From NCBI RefSeq assembly GCF_019457475.1, contig NZ_CP080413.1, positions 1,612,001 to 1,676,000 of the forward strand: a stretch of DNA of 64,000 nt, written 5' to 3'. The notes below the pieces were generated by a model that was given only the letters and a program-made list of their open reading frames with translations, ran no database searches and was not told the origin of the DNA. Shown in pieces: positions 29,101-38,849 of this stretch. The stretch's first letter is position 1. The number at the start of each line of letters is the position of its first letter. Origin of the DNA: Shewanella acanthi. Lineage in GTDB: Bacteria; Pseudomonadota; Gammaproteobacteria; Enterobacterales; Shewanellaceae. A program made the translations under genes and the position numbers.

Positions 29101-29458
29101 CGAGTGGCAGGGTAATAGTGTCGAGTTTTTCGCGCACATCGAGACTCGCCATATCCATAGTGGTGCCCCATTCAAATTCAAGCACCACATCTGACATGCC
29201 AGAGCGTGAAATCGAGCTGATTTTACGTAGGCCTTTGACGACGCCAACGGCTTCTTCAATGGGTTTGGAGACTAACTGTTCTACTTCAACGGGCGCCGCG
29301 CCCTCATACTGAGTACGAATGGTGAGGGTGGGGTAACTTAAATCGGGCAGTAGCATCACGGCAAGGCGAGAAAATCCCACCATACCGAATAAAATTACTG
29401 CCAGCATGAACATCCAGACGGTGACAGGCCGTTTGACCGAGGTGCTAATCATCGACAT
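26162..29458 (-). CDS. RND efflux permease with enlarged central insertion
   Basis: A 1098-residue RND pump protein, about 50 residues longer than AcrB. The relay-aspartate motif is IGLLVDNAIVVLENIDR in helix 4. The extra length lies at about residues 490-580, between helix 6 and the second half, and contains additional strongly hydrophobic stretches (PILLLFSYVPSLLLTLVIII, then FVSWLLGLVMRP). It lies 12 bases downstream of the adaptor gene and overlaps the next permease gene by four bases. C-terminal tail is acidic and soluble. Confidence 0.93.
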   Translation of the reverse strand: MSMISTSVKRPVTVWMFMLAVILFGMVGFSRLAVMLLPDLSYPTLTIRTQYEGAAPVEVEQLVSKPIEEAVGVVKGLRKISSISRSGMSDVVLEFEWGTTMDMASLDVREKLDTITLPLDVKKPLLLRFNPNLDPIMRLALSVPNASETELKQMRTYAEEELKRRLEALSGVAAVRLSGGLEQEVHIQLDQQKLSQLNLNADDIKKRINEENINLSAGKVIQGDREYLVRTLNQFNSLEELGQVIVYREGQTLVRLFEVATISDAFKERSDITRIGSQESIELAIYKEGDANTVAVAKKLRDELAKINQDPAQNKLEVIYDQSEFIESAVSEVTSSALMGSILSMLVIYLFLRNIIPTLIISISIPFSVIATFNMMYFAEISLNIMSLGGIALAIGLLVDNAIVVLENIDRCRSEGMSKLDAAVKGTKEVSGAIFASTLTTLAVFVPLVFVDGIAGALFSDQALTVTFALLASLLVALTSIPMLASREGFNTLPALIKAQPKDKPTTKMGKLKHYSATVFSLPILLLFSYVPSLLLTLVIIIGRFVSWLLGLVMRPLCAGFNFVYHSIERLYHKLLAQALAKQFATLLLTLGITLSCISLLPRLGMELIPPMNQGEFYVEILLPPGTAVSETDKVLQQLAMSIKDRAEVKHAYSQAGSGGLMTSDTSRGGENWGRLQVLLNDHTAFPQITQVLRDAARRIPELEAKIEQPELFSFKTPLEIELTGYDLSLLKRSADTLVKALSDSDRFADVNTSLRDGQPELSIRFDHARLAALGMDAPTVANRIAQRVGGTVASQYTVRDRKIDILVRSELTERDQISDIDALIINPDSAQPIALSAVAEVSLQLGPSAINRISQQRVALVSANLAYGDLSDGVAEAEKILAQQVLPASVQARFGGQNEEMEHSFDSLKIALVLAVFLVYLVMASQFESLLHPLLILVAVPMALAGSVLGLFITQTHLSVVVFIGLIMLAGIVVNNAIVLVDRINQLRAEGVEKIEAIRVAAKSRLRPIMMTTLTTTLGLLPMALGLGDGSEVRAPMAITVIFGLSLSTLLTLIVIPVLYALFDRKEFDRKECEPLVTTADPEDTPVDTEVATEVRP

Positions 29459-29470
29459 GAAAGACTCCTA

Positions 29471-30547
29471 TCACTGCTTAGCGCTAGCTAAGTCGAGTGG
29501 GGTGATCACTTCAACTAGGGATTGGTCTTTCAAGTTTTGTTGACCACGGGTCACCACCTGCTCGCCAGGTTGAATACCTGAAATGATTTCTACCGAGTCA
29601 CCTTCACGGTAACCAATTTGTACTTCACGGCGGTTGGCGTGCTGGTCGGCATTAGTACCATCGATAACATAGAGCGCTTGTTTGTTGTCCTGATTAATCA
29701 GTGCACTGTAAGGAACGGTAATAACATTTTCATGGGTATCGTATTTAAGCTCGACGCGGGTAAACATACCGGCCTTTAGTTTTGCGTCTTGATTAGGAAC
29801 GGCAAGGGTGACTTTAAAGGTACCGCTTTGTGCATCGACCACAGGGCTGATGCGCAGCACTTTGGCGTGAATAGCTTCTTTTGCCTGTTGATTACTGAAA
29901 ATCTGTGCCTCTTGGCCTAAACGCAAACTCGCTAATTGTTGCTCGGGTAAATGCACTATGCCGTGTAGCTCATCTTGGTTGACGATGTAAAACAGTTCGC
30001 TAAACTCCTGTGCCATATTGCCTGCTTTGACATAACGCTTAGCAATAATGCCATCGATGGGCGAAACAACACGGCTTTCTTTTACCTGCAGCTCTGCTAA
30101 ATCCCGTTTAGCGATTGCAGCTTGCAGGTTGTATTCCAGTTTGGCCATGGAATCGGCGCTAATAAATTCCTTATTACTCATCTTTTTCAGGCGGTTTAGT
30201 TCCTGCTCGATGATATTTACCTCGGCAATGGAGCGGTCTAAATCGTATTGTTGACGTTTTGCATCGATCACAGCTAATACCTGACCTTTTTTAACGCGGT
30301 CGCCTTCTTCCACATTAATCGCTTCAATTAATCCGGCGATACGGCTAACCACATTGGCTTCCTGCGGCGCTTCGAGTGTCGCAGTGGTGCTGTAGAAGGA
30401 GGAAACATTGCCTTGCACAACTGTGGTGGTTTCGACGGGAATGGCATATTTTTCTTCTTTTTTGGCCACTTCCTCTTCGCCACAGCCTGCCAGCATCGAA
30501 ACTAAAAGCACGGGGAGGGCAAACTTAGCAATTTTGGTGTTTTCCAT
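29471..30547 (-). CDS. RND efflux periplasmic adaptor (membrane fusion protein)
   Basis: The adaptor links the inner-membrane RND permeases to an outer-membrane TolC-type channel. From the ATG at 30547 it is 358 residues, with a signal ending LAGC (lipobox), a VVSRIAGLIEAINVEEGDRVKKGQVLAVID half-lipoyl motif, a coiled-coil hairpin and the matching ESRVVSPIDGIIAKRYVKAGN half. That start gives a proper signal peptide; an upstream in-frame ATG at 30604 would add 19 residues ahead of it. First gene of the three-gene operon. No TolC gene is nearby. Confidence 0.92.
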   Translation of the reverse strand: MENTKIAKFALPVLLVSMLAGCGEEEVAKKEEKYAIPVETTTVVQGNVSSFYSTTATLEAPQEANVVSRIAGLIEAINVEEGDRVKKGQVLAVIDAKRQQYDLDRSIAEVNIIEQELNRLKKMSNKEFISADSMAKLEYNLQAAIAKRDLAELQVKESRVVSPIDGIIAKRYVKAGNMAQEFSELFYIVNQDELHGIVHLPEQQLASLRLGQEAQIFSNQQAKEAIHAKVLRISPVVDAQSGTFKVTLAVPNQDAKLKAGMFTRVELKYDTHENVITVPYSALINQDNKQALYVIDGTNADQHANRREVQIGYREGDSVEIISGIQPGEQVVTRGQQNLKDQSLVEVITPLDLASAKQ

Positions 30548-30843
30548 TGGGGTATTACCTATTGTCATTTTTATGATGCCATCATAAAGCACGAACTGTG
30601 CCAATAATTAAAGTGTTTATTTTCAATTAATTACATTGATTTGATGACAATCTGATTAATGGAATTTACTAAATGTAGTTAAAAAGTTTAAAAAGTGATG
30701 AAAATTGCTAATCGGATTGAGGTTTAAATGACCAAGTGAAATACGGTATAGGGCAGGGTGCGCGTTCGAGGTGATGGCCAGTATGGTTAAGGCATAAAAA
30801 AAGCGCCCATTGGGCGCTTTAACTCAATCAAGGCGAACGCGGA
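30548..30843. other. RND operon / gltA intergenic region
   Basis: About 295 bases containing the promoter side of the RND operon and the gltA terminator at 30796-30821. The palindrome ATGATGGCATCAT lies around 30570-30585 near the adaptor start and could be an operator. Nothing else stood out. Confidence 0.35.
30796..30821 (-). terminator. Rho-independent terminator of gltA
   Basis: AAAGCGCCC and GGGCGCTTT arms, with the T-run on the minus strand, just after the gltA stop. Confidence 0.9.
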
Positions 30844-32130
30844 TTAGCGTTTGTCTTGGCTCACAAATTCACGGGCAACCGCGCCAGTGTATAACTGACG
30901 TGGACGGCTGATCTTGTGACCTGGTTGATCTAACATTTCTTTCCAGTGAGCAATCCAACCTACGGTACGTGCTAATGCAAATAGTACAGTGAACATGCTC
31001 GTTGGAATACCAATGGCCTTCATGATGATGCCAGAGTAGAAGTCAACGTTTGGATAGAGTTTCTTCGAAATGAAGTACTCGTCTTCAAGCGCAATGCGCT
31101 CAAGTTCCATTGCAACATCTAATAATGGATCTTTGACTTTCAGTTCGTTCAGCACTTCGTGACAGGTTTCACGCATGACTTTGGCACGTGGGTCAAAGTT
31201 TTTGTATACGCGGTGACCGAAGCCCATCAGACGGAATGGGTCGTTCTTATCTTTTGCACGAGCAATGAATTCAGGAATACGGTCAACAGAACCGATTTCT
31301 TCCAACATTTGCAAACAGGCTTCGTTAGCACCACCGTGGGCAGGACCCCACAGAGAAGCGATACCTGCAGCGATACACGCAAATGGGTTCGCACCCGAAG
31401 AACCCGCTAAACGTACAGTAGATGTAGAAGCGTTTTGCTCGTGGTCAGCGTGCAGAATGAAGATTCTGTCCATTGCACGTTCAACGATTGGGTTAACTTT
31501 GTATTCTTCGCAAGGTACAGCAAACATCATGCTCAGGAAGTTACCTGCGTAGCTCAAGTCATTGCGTGGGTACACGAATGGTTGGCCAGAAGAGTACTTG
31601 TAGCACATAGCTGCAATCGTTGGCATTTTAGACACTAAACGATAGGCAGCGATTTCGCGGTGGCGAGGATCGTTGACATCGAGAGAGTCTTGATAAAATG
31701 CAGATAATGCACCAGTGACACCACATAACATCGCCATAGGATGCGCGTCACGACGGAAGCCTCTGAAGAAGAAGGCTAATTGCTCGTGCACCATGGTGTG
31801 GTTTTTCACTGTGTGAACAAATTCAGCATATTGCTCTTTAGTCGGTAATTCACCGTAAAGCAGCAGATAGCATAGGTCTAGGTAATCGGAGTCAACGGCG
31901 AGTTGCTCAATCGGATAGCCACGGTGTAACAATATACCTTGATCACCATCGATGTAGGTAATTGCAGATTCACAAGAGGCTGTCGCAAGAAAACCTGGAT
32001 CAAAAGTAAAGTAACCTTTGCTGCCAAGCTTACTGATGTCGATTACGTCAAAACCAGCGGAACCCTGCTTAACTGGCAATTCTATCGAGTCGTTACCTGG
32101 TAATTCTAATTTGGCTTTTAATTCAGCCAT
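30844..32130 (-). CDS. gltA: Citrate synthase (type II)
   Basis: Condenses oxaloacetate with acetyl-CoA, the entry step of the TCA cycle. At 428 residues it matches the hexameric NADH-sensitive type II enzyme of gammaproteobacteria. The active-site segments are [32 protein letters not shown] (second histidine) and NVDFYSGII (aspartate). The ATG at 32130 has AAGGAGA eight bases upstream. It is divergent from sdhC across a 415-base interval with a CRP site, the common arrangement in this group. Confidence 0.97.
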   Translation of the reverse strand: MAELKAKLELPGNDSIELPVKQGSAGFDVIDISKLGSKGYFTFDPGFLATASCESAITYIDGDQGILLHRGYPIEQLAVDSDYLDLCYLLLYGELPTKEQYAEFVHTVKNHTMVHEQLAFFFRGFRRDAHPMAMLCGVTGALSAFYQDSLDVNDPRHREIAAYRLVSKMPTIAAMCYKYSSGQPFVYPRNDLSYAGNFLSMMFAVPCEEYKVNPIVERAMDRIFILHADHEQNASTSTVRLAGSSGANPFACIAAGIASLWGPAHGGANEACLQMLEEIGSVDRIPEFIARAKDKNDPFRLMGFGHRVYKNFDPRAKVMRETCHEVLNELKVKDPLLDVAMELERIALEDEYFISKKLYPNVDFYSGIIMKAIGIPTSMFTVLFALARTVGWIAHWKEMLDQPGHKISRPRQLYTGAVAREFVSQDKR

Positions 32131-32545
32131 ACCCCGTTCTCCTTACTTCGTTCTTATCGCTGAGTGCGGCATGTCAAACGGGCAATACTTTACAGCCAAT
32201 CCAGATCACATTTCAATTTAAATAAGCGTTTAAATTTGTTAGACCATGGTATAAACCGCTTTATTTCCCGCTTTACCGCTGGCAGTTAAGCCAAAAACTC
32301 ACTAAAAAAACAAAATTTGCATTCTGTGATGTTTGTATTTGACATTTCGCGCGAGTATACTTGCCTCCGCCTAATAAGGGCCGCAAACATTGACGATAAA
32401 ATACCCTACATTTAGATGTTAAATGATTGAGTGTTCAACTAGTTAACTGTTTGTTTTAACTTTGCTTTTGTGTTTACTTTTTTTGTGACATCGATCACGG
32501 TTAAAGTTTGTACAAAAGCGGTTCAAATAACAAAAAAAATGCTCA
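32131..32545. promoter_or_regulatory. gltA / sdhC divergent promoter region
   Basis: A 415-base AT-rich interval with start codons facing away on both sides. It contains the CRP site listed separately. Repeated GTTAA-like blocks at about 32416-32460 (GATGTTAAATG, AGTTAACTG, TTTTAAC) are reminiscent of ArcA direct repeats but are too loose to call. No coding frame was supported. Confidence 0.55.
32484..32499. promoter_or_regulatory. CRP (cAMP receptor protein) site upstream of sdhC
   Basis: TGTGACATCGATCACG keeps both TGTGA and TCAC half-sites with the six-base spacer and is near-perfectly symmetrical. It lies 47 bases upstream of the sdhC start, suiting activation of the succinate dehydrogenase operon. 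Shewanella CRP also regulates anaerobic respiration genes. Confidence 0.75.
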
Positions 32546-32941
32546 ATGGAGCTGAGTGAGCAGAACGTGAAAAAGCAAAGACCTGTCCATTTAGATCTGC
32601 AGACCATTCGCCTTCCTGCAACAGCGATTGTGTCAATTCTTCACCGTGTTTCGGGTGTCATCATGCTATTTGCAGTTGGCATTCTGATTTGGTTGCTAAA
32701 TTCATCTTTAGCTTCCGCTGAAAGCTTCGCGGCAGTGCAAACTCTGTTCGATAACTTCATTGTGAAGTTTATCATGTGGGGTATTTTGACTGCGTTGACC
32801 TATCACTTATTCGGTGGTTTACGCCACTTAGTAATGGATACTGGTCGTTGGGAAGAGTTGGCTTCTGGTAATGCCTCAGCAAAAGCTGTGTTTGTGTTGA
32901 CGGTAGCCTTTTCAATTTTAGCGGGGTTATGGGTATGGTAA
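32546..32941 (+). CDS. sdhC: Succinate dehydrogenase cytochrome b556 subunit
   Basis: Inner-membrane subunit that helps hold the quinone and heme b. The VKKQRPVHLDLQTIRLPATAI N-terminus is close to the E. coli protein, as are the HRVSG and HLFGGLRHLVMDTG segments, the latter with the heme-ligand histidine. Three helices, 131 residues. The ATG at 32546 has no clear ribosome site and is about four residues longer than E. coli SdhC, so the true start is a little uncertain. The stop overlaps sdhD. Confidence 0.93.
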   Translation: MELSEQNVKKQRPVHLDLQTIRLPATAIVSILHRVSGVIMLFAVGILIWLLNSSLASAESFAAVQTLFDNFIVKFIMWGILTALTYHLFGGLRHLVMDTGRWEELASGNASAKAVFVLTVAFSILAGLWVW

Positions 32942-33282
32942 CCAATGCAGCAAGTTTTGGACGCAGTGGTGTTCATGACTTCATTTTATTACGCGCTAGT
33001 GCAGTGATTCTTGCCTGTTACACCATTTTCTTGGTTGGCTTTATTGCATGTAGTTCCCCTCTCACCTACGACGTATGGCATGGCCTGTTTAGCGCTCTGC
33101 CTATGAAAGTGTTCACACTGCTTGCCCTGGTTGCGCTGCTGGTTCATGCCTGGATTGGTGTGTGGCAAGTGCTGACCGATTACGTCAAGTGCACGTCGTT
33201 ACGTGGTGTTTTACAGTTCACCTTTGTCGTTACCGTTTTCTGCTATTTAGCGGCCGGCATTGTTATTGTGTGGGGTGTCTAA
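32935..33282 (+). CDS. sdhD: Succinate dehydrogenase membrane anchor subunit
   Basis: Three-helix anchor of 115 residues with RSGVHDFILLRASAVILACY near the N-terminus, a heme/quinone histidine in HAWIGVWQVLTDYVK and the tyrosine of the same segment. The start at 32935 (MVTNAAS) fits the E. coli start (MVSNAS) better than the ATG six bases earlier. It overlaps sdhC by seven bases and abuts sdhA directly, so translation is coupled. Confidence 0.92.
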   Translation: MVTNAASFGRSGVHDFILLRASAVILACYTIFLVGFIACSSPLTYDVWHGLFSALPMKVFTLLALVALLVHAWIGVWQVLTDYVKCTSLRGVLQFTFVVTVFCYLAAGIVIVWGV

Positions 33283-35049
33283 GTGAGTATTCCAGTACGC
33301 GAATTTGATGCTGTAGTCATCGGCGCCGGTGGTGCGGGTATGCGCGCAGCACTGCAAATTTCTAAAGAAGGTAAAAGCTGTGCGCTTTTATCGAAAGTTT
33401 TCCCAACGCGTTCTCATACCGTATCAGCGCAGGGTGGTATCACCGTTGCGTTAGGTAACGCGCATGAAGATCACTGGGAACAACACATGTACGATACCGT
33501 TAAGGGTTCTGATTTTATCGGTGACCAAGACGCTATCGAATTTATGTGTCAAACCGGTCCAGAAGCCATTATTGAACTCGAGCACATGGGTTTACCTTTC
33601 TCTCGTTTCGATAACGGTAAGATTTACCAACGTCCTTTCGGTGGTCAATCTAAAAACTTCGGTGGTGAACAAGCTGCACGTACTGCAGCCGCGGCTGACC
33701 GTACTGGTCACGCGCTACTTCACTGCTTATACCAGCAGAACGTAAAACACAAAACAGAAGTGTTCTCTGAATGGTATGCCCTCGATTTAGTGAAAAACGA
33801 CGACGGCGCAATTGTAGGTTGTACTGCAATTGAAATTGAAACCGGCGAAATCGTTTATTTCAAAGCCAAGGCCACTGTTCTAGCAACAGGTGGTGCAGGC
33901 CGTATCTACGCATCAACCACTAACGCACACATCAATACCGGTGACGGTGTGGGTATGGCAATGCGTGCTGGCGTTCAGATGCAAGATATGGAAATGTGGC
34001 AATTCCACCCAACGGGTATTGCAGGCGCGGGTGTACTCGTGACTGAAGGTTGCCGTGGTGAGGGTGGTTATCTGCTAAACAAAGACGGCGAGCGTTTCAT
34101 GGAGCGTTATGCGCCAAACGCGAAGGACTTAGCATCACGTGACGTAGTAGCACGTTCAATGATGACTGAAATTCGTGAAGGCCGCGGTTTAGATGGCCCA
34201 TTAGGTCCACACTGCTTACTGAAACTCGATCACTTAGGTAAAGAGACCTTAGAAGCCCGCCTACCTGGCGTGTGTGAATTATCTCGTACCTTCGCGCATA
34301 TCGATCCGGCCGATGGTCCAATCCCAGTACTGCCAACTTGTCACTATATGATGGGTGGTCTGCCAACGAAGGTGAGCGGTCAAGTTATTCGTAAGAACGA
34401 CGATGGCAGCGAGCAAGACGTTGTGGGTCTGTTTGCAGTAGGTGAGATTGCCTGTGTGTCTGTACACGGCGCTAACCGCTTAGGCGGTAACTCACTGCTC
34501 GACTTAGTGGTATTTGGCCGCGCTGCGGGTCAACACTTAGGTAAAGCGCTCGATGAGACTGCGGATCCTAAAGATGCGACCGATGCAGAAATTCAAGCTT
34601 CTCTGGCTCGTCTGAACCGTTGGGAAAGCAACAAAGACGGTGAAGATCCAGCGCAAATCCGTAAAGATCTGCAACTGTGTATGCAATTAAACTTCTCTGT
34701 ATTCCGCCGTGGCGATGCAATGGCAGAAGGTTTAGAGCAGTTAAAGGCTATCCGTAAGCGTTTAGAAAATGCCAAGTTGTCTGACAACTCTCGTGAATTC
34801 AACACTCAACGTATTGAATGTTTAGAGCTGGACAACCTGATGGCGACGGCGATTGCCACCGCTTATGCCGCTAACTTCCGTACTGAGAGCCGTGGCGCTC
34901 ACTCACGTGAAGACTTTTTAGAGCGTGATGATGATAACTGGTTATGTCACACCCTGTTTGATCCTGTGACTGAAACCATGGATCGTCGTGCTGTAAACAT
35001 GGCGCCTAAGTTACGTGAAGCTTTCCCGCCGAAGAAACGTACCTACTAG
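33283..35049 (+). CDS. sdhA: Succinate dehydrogenase flavoprotein subunit
   Basis: Catalytic subunit that oxidises succinate to fumarate with covalently held FAD. The FAD-binding [10 protein letters not shown] lies near residue 15 and the flavin-linked histidine is in [21 protein letters not shown] and the R/H active-site segments ([15 protein letters not shown]) are intact. It is 588 residues, the expected length. The start is GTG, placed directly after the sdhD stop. Confidence 0.97.
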   Translation: MSIPVREFDAVVIGAGGAGMRAALQISKEGKSCALLSKVFPTRSHTVSAQGGITVALGNAHEDHWEQHMYDTVKGSDFIGDQDAIEFMCQTGPEAIIELEHMGLPFSRFDNGKIYQRPFGGQSKNFGGEQAARTAAAADRTGHALLHCLYQQNVKHKTEVFSEWYALDLVKNDDGAIVGCTAIEIETGEIVYFKAKATVLATGGAGRIYASTTNAHINTGDGVGMAMRAGVQMQDMEMWQFHPTGIAGAGVLVTEGCRGEGGYLLNKDGERFMERYAPNAKDLASRDVVARSMMTEIREGRGLDGPLGPHCLLKLDHLGKETLEARLPGVCELSRTFAHIDPADGPIPVLPTCHYMMGGLPTKVSGQVIRKNDDGSEQDVVGLFAVGEIACVSVHGANRLGGNSLLDLVVFGRAAGQHLGKALDETADPKDATDAEIQASLARLNRWESNKDGEDPAQIRKDLQLCMQLNFSVFRRGDAMAEGLEQLKAIRKRLENAKLSDNSREFNTQRIECLELDNLMATAIATAYAANFRTESRGAHSREDFLERDDDNWLCHTLFDPVTETMDRRAVNMAPKLREAFPPKKRTY

Positions 35050-35060
35050 GAGTTGCATAG

Positions 35061-35768
35061 ATGAAATTGGAATTTGCAGTTTATCGTTACAATCCTGATG
35101 TAGATACCAAACCTTACATGCAGGATTACAGCCTAGAAGTGGCTGATGGCTCTGACATGATGGTGCTCGATGCACTGATCAAGTTAAAAGAACAGGATCC
35201 AACCTTAGTGTTCCGTCGCTCATGCCGTGAAGGTGTTTGCGGTAGTGACGGTGTGAACATGAACGGTAAAAACGGTCTGGCTTGTATTACACCGGTTTCG
35301 ACCTTCAAAGGTAAGAAATTGGAAATCCGTCCACTGCCAGGTATGCCAGTGGTTCGTGACTTAGTCGTTGATTTAACTCAGTTCTACAAGCAGTACGAGA
35401 AGATCAAACCGTTCCTCATCAACGATGAGAAGAAACCTGCCCGTGAACACTTACAGTCTCCTGAAGAGCGTGCTCATTTAGACGGTCTGTACGAATGTAT
35501 CATGTGTGCATGTTGTTCTACGGCTTGCCCATCATTCTGGTGGAATCCTGATAAGTTTATCGGTCCTAGCGGTCTGCTACATGCTTACCGTTTCCTGATC
35601 GACAGCCGCGATACAGCGACTGAACAGCGTTTATCTGAACTAGACGACGCTTATAGTGTGTTCCGTTGCCACGGTATCATGAACTGTGTGGACGTATGTC
35701 CTAAAGGTCTGAATCCGACTAAAGCAATTGGCCACATTAAGTCAATGCTGTTGAAGCGAGCTGTGTAA
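35061..35768 (+). CDS. sdhB: Succinate dehydrogenase iron-sulfur subunit
   Basis: Carries electrons from FAD to quinone through three clusters. Visible ligands: the 2Fe-2S set in SCREGVCGSDG and the following GLACI, the 4Fe-4S set in CIMCACCSTACPSFWW, and the 3Fe-4S set in CHGIMNCVDVCPKGLNP. At 235 residues it has the usual length. It lies 11 bases after sdhA with AGGAG ahead of the start. Confidence 0.97.
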   Translation: MKLEFAVYRYNPDVDTKPYMQDYSLEVADGSDMMVLDALIKLKEQDPTLVFRRSCREGVCGSDGVNMNGKNGLACITPVSTFKGKKLEIRPLPGMPVVRDLVVDLTQFYKQYEKIKPFLINDEKKPAREHLQSPEERAHLDGLYECIMCACCSTACPSFWWNPDKFIGPSGLLHAYRFLIDSRDTATEQRLSELDDAYSVFRCHGIMNCVDVCPKGLNPTKAIGHIKSMLLKRAV

Positions 35769-35808
35769 TGCAGGAACCCGAGCTAAGTCTAACAACAATA
35801 TAGCTCTT

Positions 35809-35846
35809 AAAGAGTCACTTTCTGGTTTGCAGAAGGTGACTCTTTT
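35809..35846 (+). terminator. Hairpin after sdhB
   Basis: AAAGAGTCAC and GTGACTCTTT arms with a T-rich end, 40 bases after the sdhB stop. It may end the sdh message or only dampen read-through into sucA, which follows on the same strand. Confidence 0.7.
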
Positions 35847-35982
35847 GTGTATGTGATGGAATACTACGCGCCGTGACATCTGGGAATCTAGAGCGGCAAA
35901 CATTATGCGTCAAAGTTCAGCGCTTATGATTGCATATCAATACTATGGCAAAGCACGTGTATATAGTTTGAAAGGAATAGAA

Positions 35983-38802
35983 ATGCACCAAGGCATCATG
36001 AAAGCCTGGCTCGAATCATCTCACTTAAGTGGTGCAAACTCGACCTACGTAGAAGAGATGTATGAAGCCTATCAAGAAGACCCATTGTCAGTTACTGAAG
36101 ACTGGCGTGCGGTATTTGATAACCTCCCTCCGGTAAATGGTGCCTCAAAAGACGCGCCTGAAGCGGCCCACTCAAAAGTACGTGATTACTTCCGTAGTCT
36201 CGCGATGGAAGGTCGTCATAAGAGTGCTGCTCGTGTGACCGATCCTGAGTTAGATGCGAAGCAAGTAAAAGTGTTGCAGTTAATCAACGCGCACCGTTTC
36301 CGTGGTCACCAAGGTGCTAACCTTGATCCCCTCGAACTATGGAAACGTGAGCCGGTTGCTGACTTAGATCCCGCCTTCCATGGTCTGACCAAGGAAGATA
36401 TGGATCGTGAATTCAACACAGGTTCTTTCGCCCACGGCGGCGAAACCATGAAGCTTGCGGATCTCGTTAAAGCGCTTAAAGCGACTTACTGTGGTTCTAT
36501 CGGTGCTGAGTACATGCACATTACCGATACTGATGAGAAGCGTTGGATCCAACAACGTCTCGAACCAACCTTAGGTAAAGCGCACTACGACAAAGGTGTT
36601 AAGACACGTATTCTTGAGGGTTTGAACGCTGCAGAAGGTATTGAAAAATATCTTGGTGCAAAATTTCCAGGTGCAAAACGTTTCTCGCTAGAAGGCGGTG
36701 ATGCGCTGGTGCCTATGATGCGCGAAATCATTTATCGTGCAGGTGAAGCGGGCACAAAAGAAATCGTCGTGGGTATGGCTCACCGTGGTCGTCTGAACCT
36801 ATTGATCAACATTCTGGGTAAGCGTCCTGCAGAGCTCTTCGACGAGTTTGCGGGTAAGCATGCTGATACCCATGGTTCTGGTGACGTTAAATACCACCAA
36901 GGTTTCTCTTCAGATTTTGAAACGCCGGGCGGCAACGTGCACTTAGCACTGGCCTTTAACCCGTCTCACCTTGAAATCGTTAACCCAGTGGTGATGGGCT
37001 CTGTACGTGCTCGTCAAGACCGACGTGGGTGCAAAGACGGTTTACAAGTGATGCCAATCACTATCCACGGTGACTCTGCGATTGCCGGTCAAGGTATCGT
37101 GCAAGAGACATTCAACATGTCTCAAACCCGTGGCTTTAAAGTGGGTGGTAGCATCCGTATCGTGGTTAACAACCAAGTGGGCTTCACCACATCTAACCAC
37201 ACCGATGTGCGTTCTACTGAATACTGTACTGACATCGCTAAGATGGTTCAGGCGCCTATTTTCCACGTTAACTCTGACGATCCAGAAGCTGTTGCCTTTG
37301 TTGCACAGCTGGCTGTTGATTATCGTAACGAGTTCAAACGTGACGTGGTGATTGATTTAGTGTGTTACCGCCGTCATGGCCACAACGAAGCTGATGAGCC
37401 AAGTGCAACTCAGCCGCTGATGTATGCCAAGATCAAGAAACACCCAACGCCACGTAAGATTTACGCTGACAAACTGATCGCCGAAAACAGCATCGCTGCC
37501 GATGAAGTGACCGGGATGATCAACAACTACCGTGACGCCTTAGACCAAGGTGACTGTGTGGTGAAAGAATGGCGTCCAATGACGCTGCACACTGTGGATT
37601 GGACCCCTTACTTAAACCGTGAGTGGGACGAAACCTACGCAGCGGCTATTCCACTTGATCGTCTGCAAAATCTGGCAGAAAAACTGAGCTACGTGCCAGA
37701 AAGTCATCCACTGCATTCACGTGTTGCCAAAATCTACGGCGATCGTGTTGCTATGGCAAAGGGTGAGAAGCTGCTTGACTGGGGCTTTGCTGAAACCTTA
37801 GCTTACGCAACGATTCTTGAAGATAAAAAACGTGTGCGCATTACGGGTCAAGACTCTGGCCGTGGTACTTTCTTCCACCGTCACGCAGTGCTGCATAACC
37901 AAAACGATGCGACAACCTATTTACCACTGCGCAACCTGTCTGAAGACCAAGGTCCAATCGACATCACTGACTCAGTATTATCTGAGGCCTCAGTACTGGC
38001 CTTCGAATACGGTTATGCGACAGCTGAACCTGGTGGCCTAGCGATTTGGGAAGCTCAATTCGGCGATTTTGCTAACTGTGCCCAAGTGGTTATCGACCAG
38101 TTCCTGTCTTCTGGTGAGCAGAAGTGGGGCCGTCTATGCGGTCTGACCATGCTGTTACCGCACGGTTACGAAGGTCAAGGTCCAGAACACTCAAGCGCCC
38201 GTTTAGAGCGTTTCTTGCAGCTGTGTGCTAACCACAACATGCAAGTGTGTGTGCCATCAACGCCAGCACAGGTTTACCACATGCTGCGTCGCCAAGTGGT
38301 GCGCCCAATGCGCCGTCCACTGGTGGTGATGTCACCTAAGTCATTGCTACGTCACCCATTAGCGGTTTCTAGCATGGAAGAATTGGCTAATGGCACCTTC
38401 CAAAACGTGATCGGTGAAATCGATACGTTAGAAGCGAGCAAAGTCGATCGCGTCGTGTTCTGTAGCGGTAAGGTGTACTTCGAGCTACTGGAAAAACGCC
38501 GTAAAGAAAACATCAATAACATCGCAATAATCCGTGTCGAACAGTTATATCCGTTCCCACATGAAGAAATGGTTGCAGCATTAGCTGATTACCAACATGT
38601 GAAGGATTTTGTCTGGTGTCAGGAAGAGCCGCAAAACCAGGGTGCTTGGTATTCTAGCCAACATCACTTCTGGGCTGCTATCCCTGAGGGTGCAAAACTG
38701 ACCTACGCTGGCCGTGAAGCTTCTGCTGCACCAGCCTGTGGTTACCCAGAGCTGCATGCTCACCAACAAGAATCTTTAGTGAACAGTGCCCTAAAGCTGT
38801 AA
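35983..38802 (+). CDS. sucA: 2-oxoglutarate dehydrogenase E1 component
   Basis: Thiamine diphosphate enzyme that decarboxylates 2-oxoglutarate and passes the succinyl group to SucB. From the ATG at 35983, where AAAGGA is six bases upstream, it has 939 residues, close to the E. coli 933. The N-terminal STYVEEMYEAYQEDPLSV binding segment, GMAHRGRLNLL, the TPP-binding GDSAIAGQGIVQET and the transketolase-like C-terminal half are visible. An in-frame ATG at 35905 would add 26 residues without a ribosome site. It is preceded by a hairpin, so part of its message may come from its own promoter. Confidence 0.95.
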   Translation: MHQGIMKAWLESSHLSGANSTYVEEMYEAYQEDPLSVTEDWRAVFDNLPPVNGASKDAPEAAHSKVRDYFRSLAMEGRHKSAARVTDPELDAKQVKVLQLINAHRFRGHQGANLDPLELWKREPVADLDPAFHGLTKEDMDREFNTGSFAHGGETMKLADLVKALKATYCGSIGAEYMHITDTDEKRWIQQRLEPTLGKAHYDKGVKTRILEGLNAAEGIEKYLGAKFPGAKRFSLEGGDALVPMMREIIYRAGEAGTKEIVVGMAHRGRLNLLINILGKRPAELFDEFAGKHADTHGSGDVKYHQGFSSDFETPGGNVHLALAFNPSHLEIVNPVVMGSVRARQDRRGCKDGLQVMPITIHGDSAIAGQGIVQETFNMSQTRGFKVGGSIRIVVNNQVGFTTSNHTDVRSTEYCTDIAKMVQAPIFHVNSDDPEAVAFVAQLAVDYRNEFKRDVVIDLVCYRRHGHNEADEPSATQPLMYAKIKKHPTPRKIYADKLIAENSIAADEVTGMINNYRDALDQGDCVVKEWRPMTLHTVDWTPYLNREWDETYAAAIPLDRLQNLAEKLSYVPESHPLHSRVAKIYGDRVAMAKGEKLLDWGFAETLAYATILEDKKRVRITGQDSGRGTFFHRHAVLHNQNDATTYLPLRNLSEDQGPIDITDSVLSEASVLAFEYGYATAEPGGLAIWEAQFGDFANCAQVVIDQFLSSGEQKWGRLCGLTMLLPHGYEGQGPEHSSARLERFLQLCANHNMQVCVPSTPAQVYHMLRRQVVRPMRRPLVVMSPKSLLRHPLAVSSMEELANGTFQNVIGEIDTLEASKVDRVVFCSGKVYFELLEKRRKENINNIAIIRVEQLYPFPHEEMVAALADYQHVKDFVWCQEEPQNQGAWYSSQHHFWAAIPEGAKLTYAGREASAAPACGYPELHAHQQESLVNSALKL

Positions 38803-38849
38803 TAGCTAAGACTGTAGTCATAGACATTTTATAAAAAGGATCGTTTTTC

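Noticed and set aside
23980..29312. Several plus-strand frames over the RND permease genes
   Set aside because: All are shadows of the well-supported permease reading frames.
32546..32570. Different sdhC start
   Set aside because: The GTG at 32567 would remove the residues before VKKQRP and no better ribosome site supports it, so the ATG at 32546 was kept.
35809..35846. Small RNA gene between sdhB and sucA
   Set aside because: Only one hairpin is visible and it is adequately explained as a terminator or processing stem.
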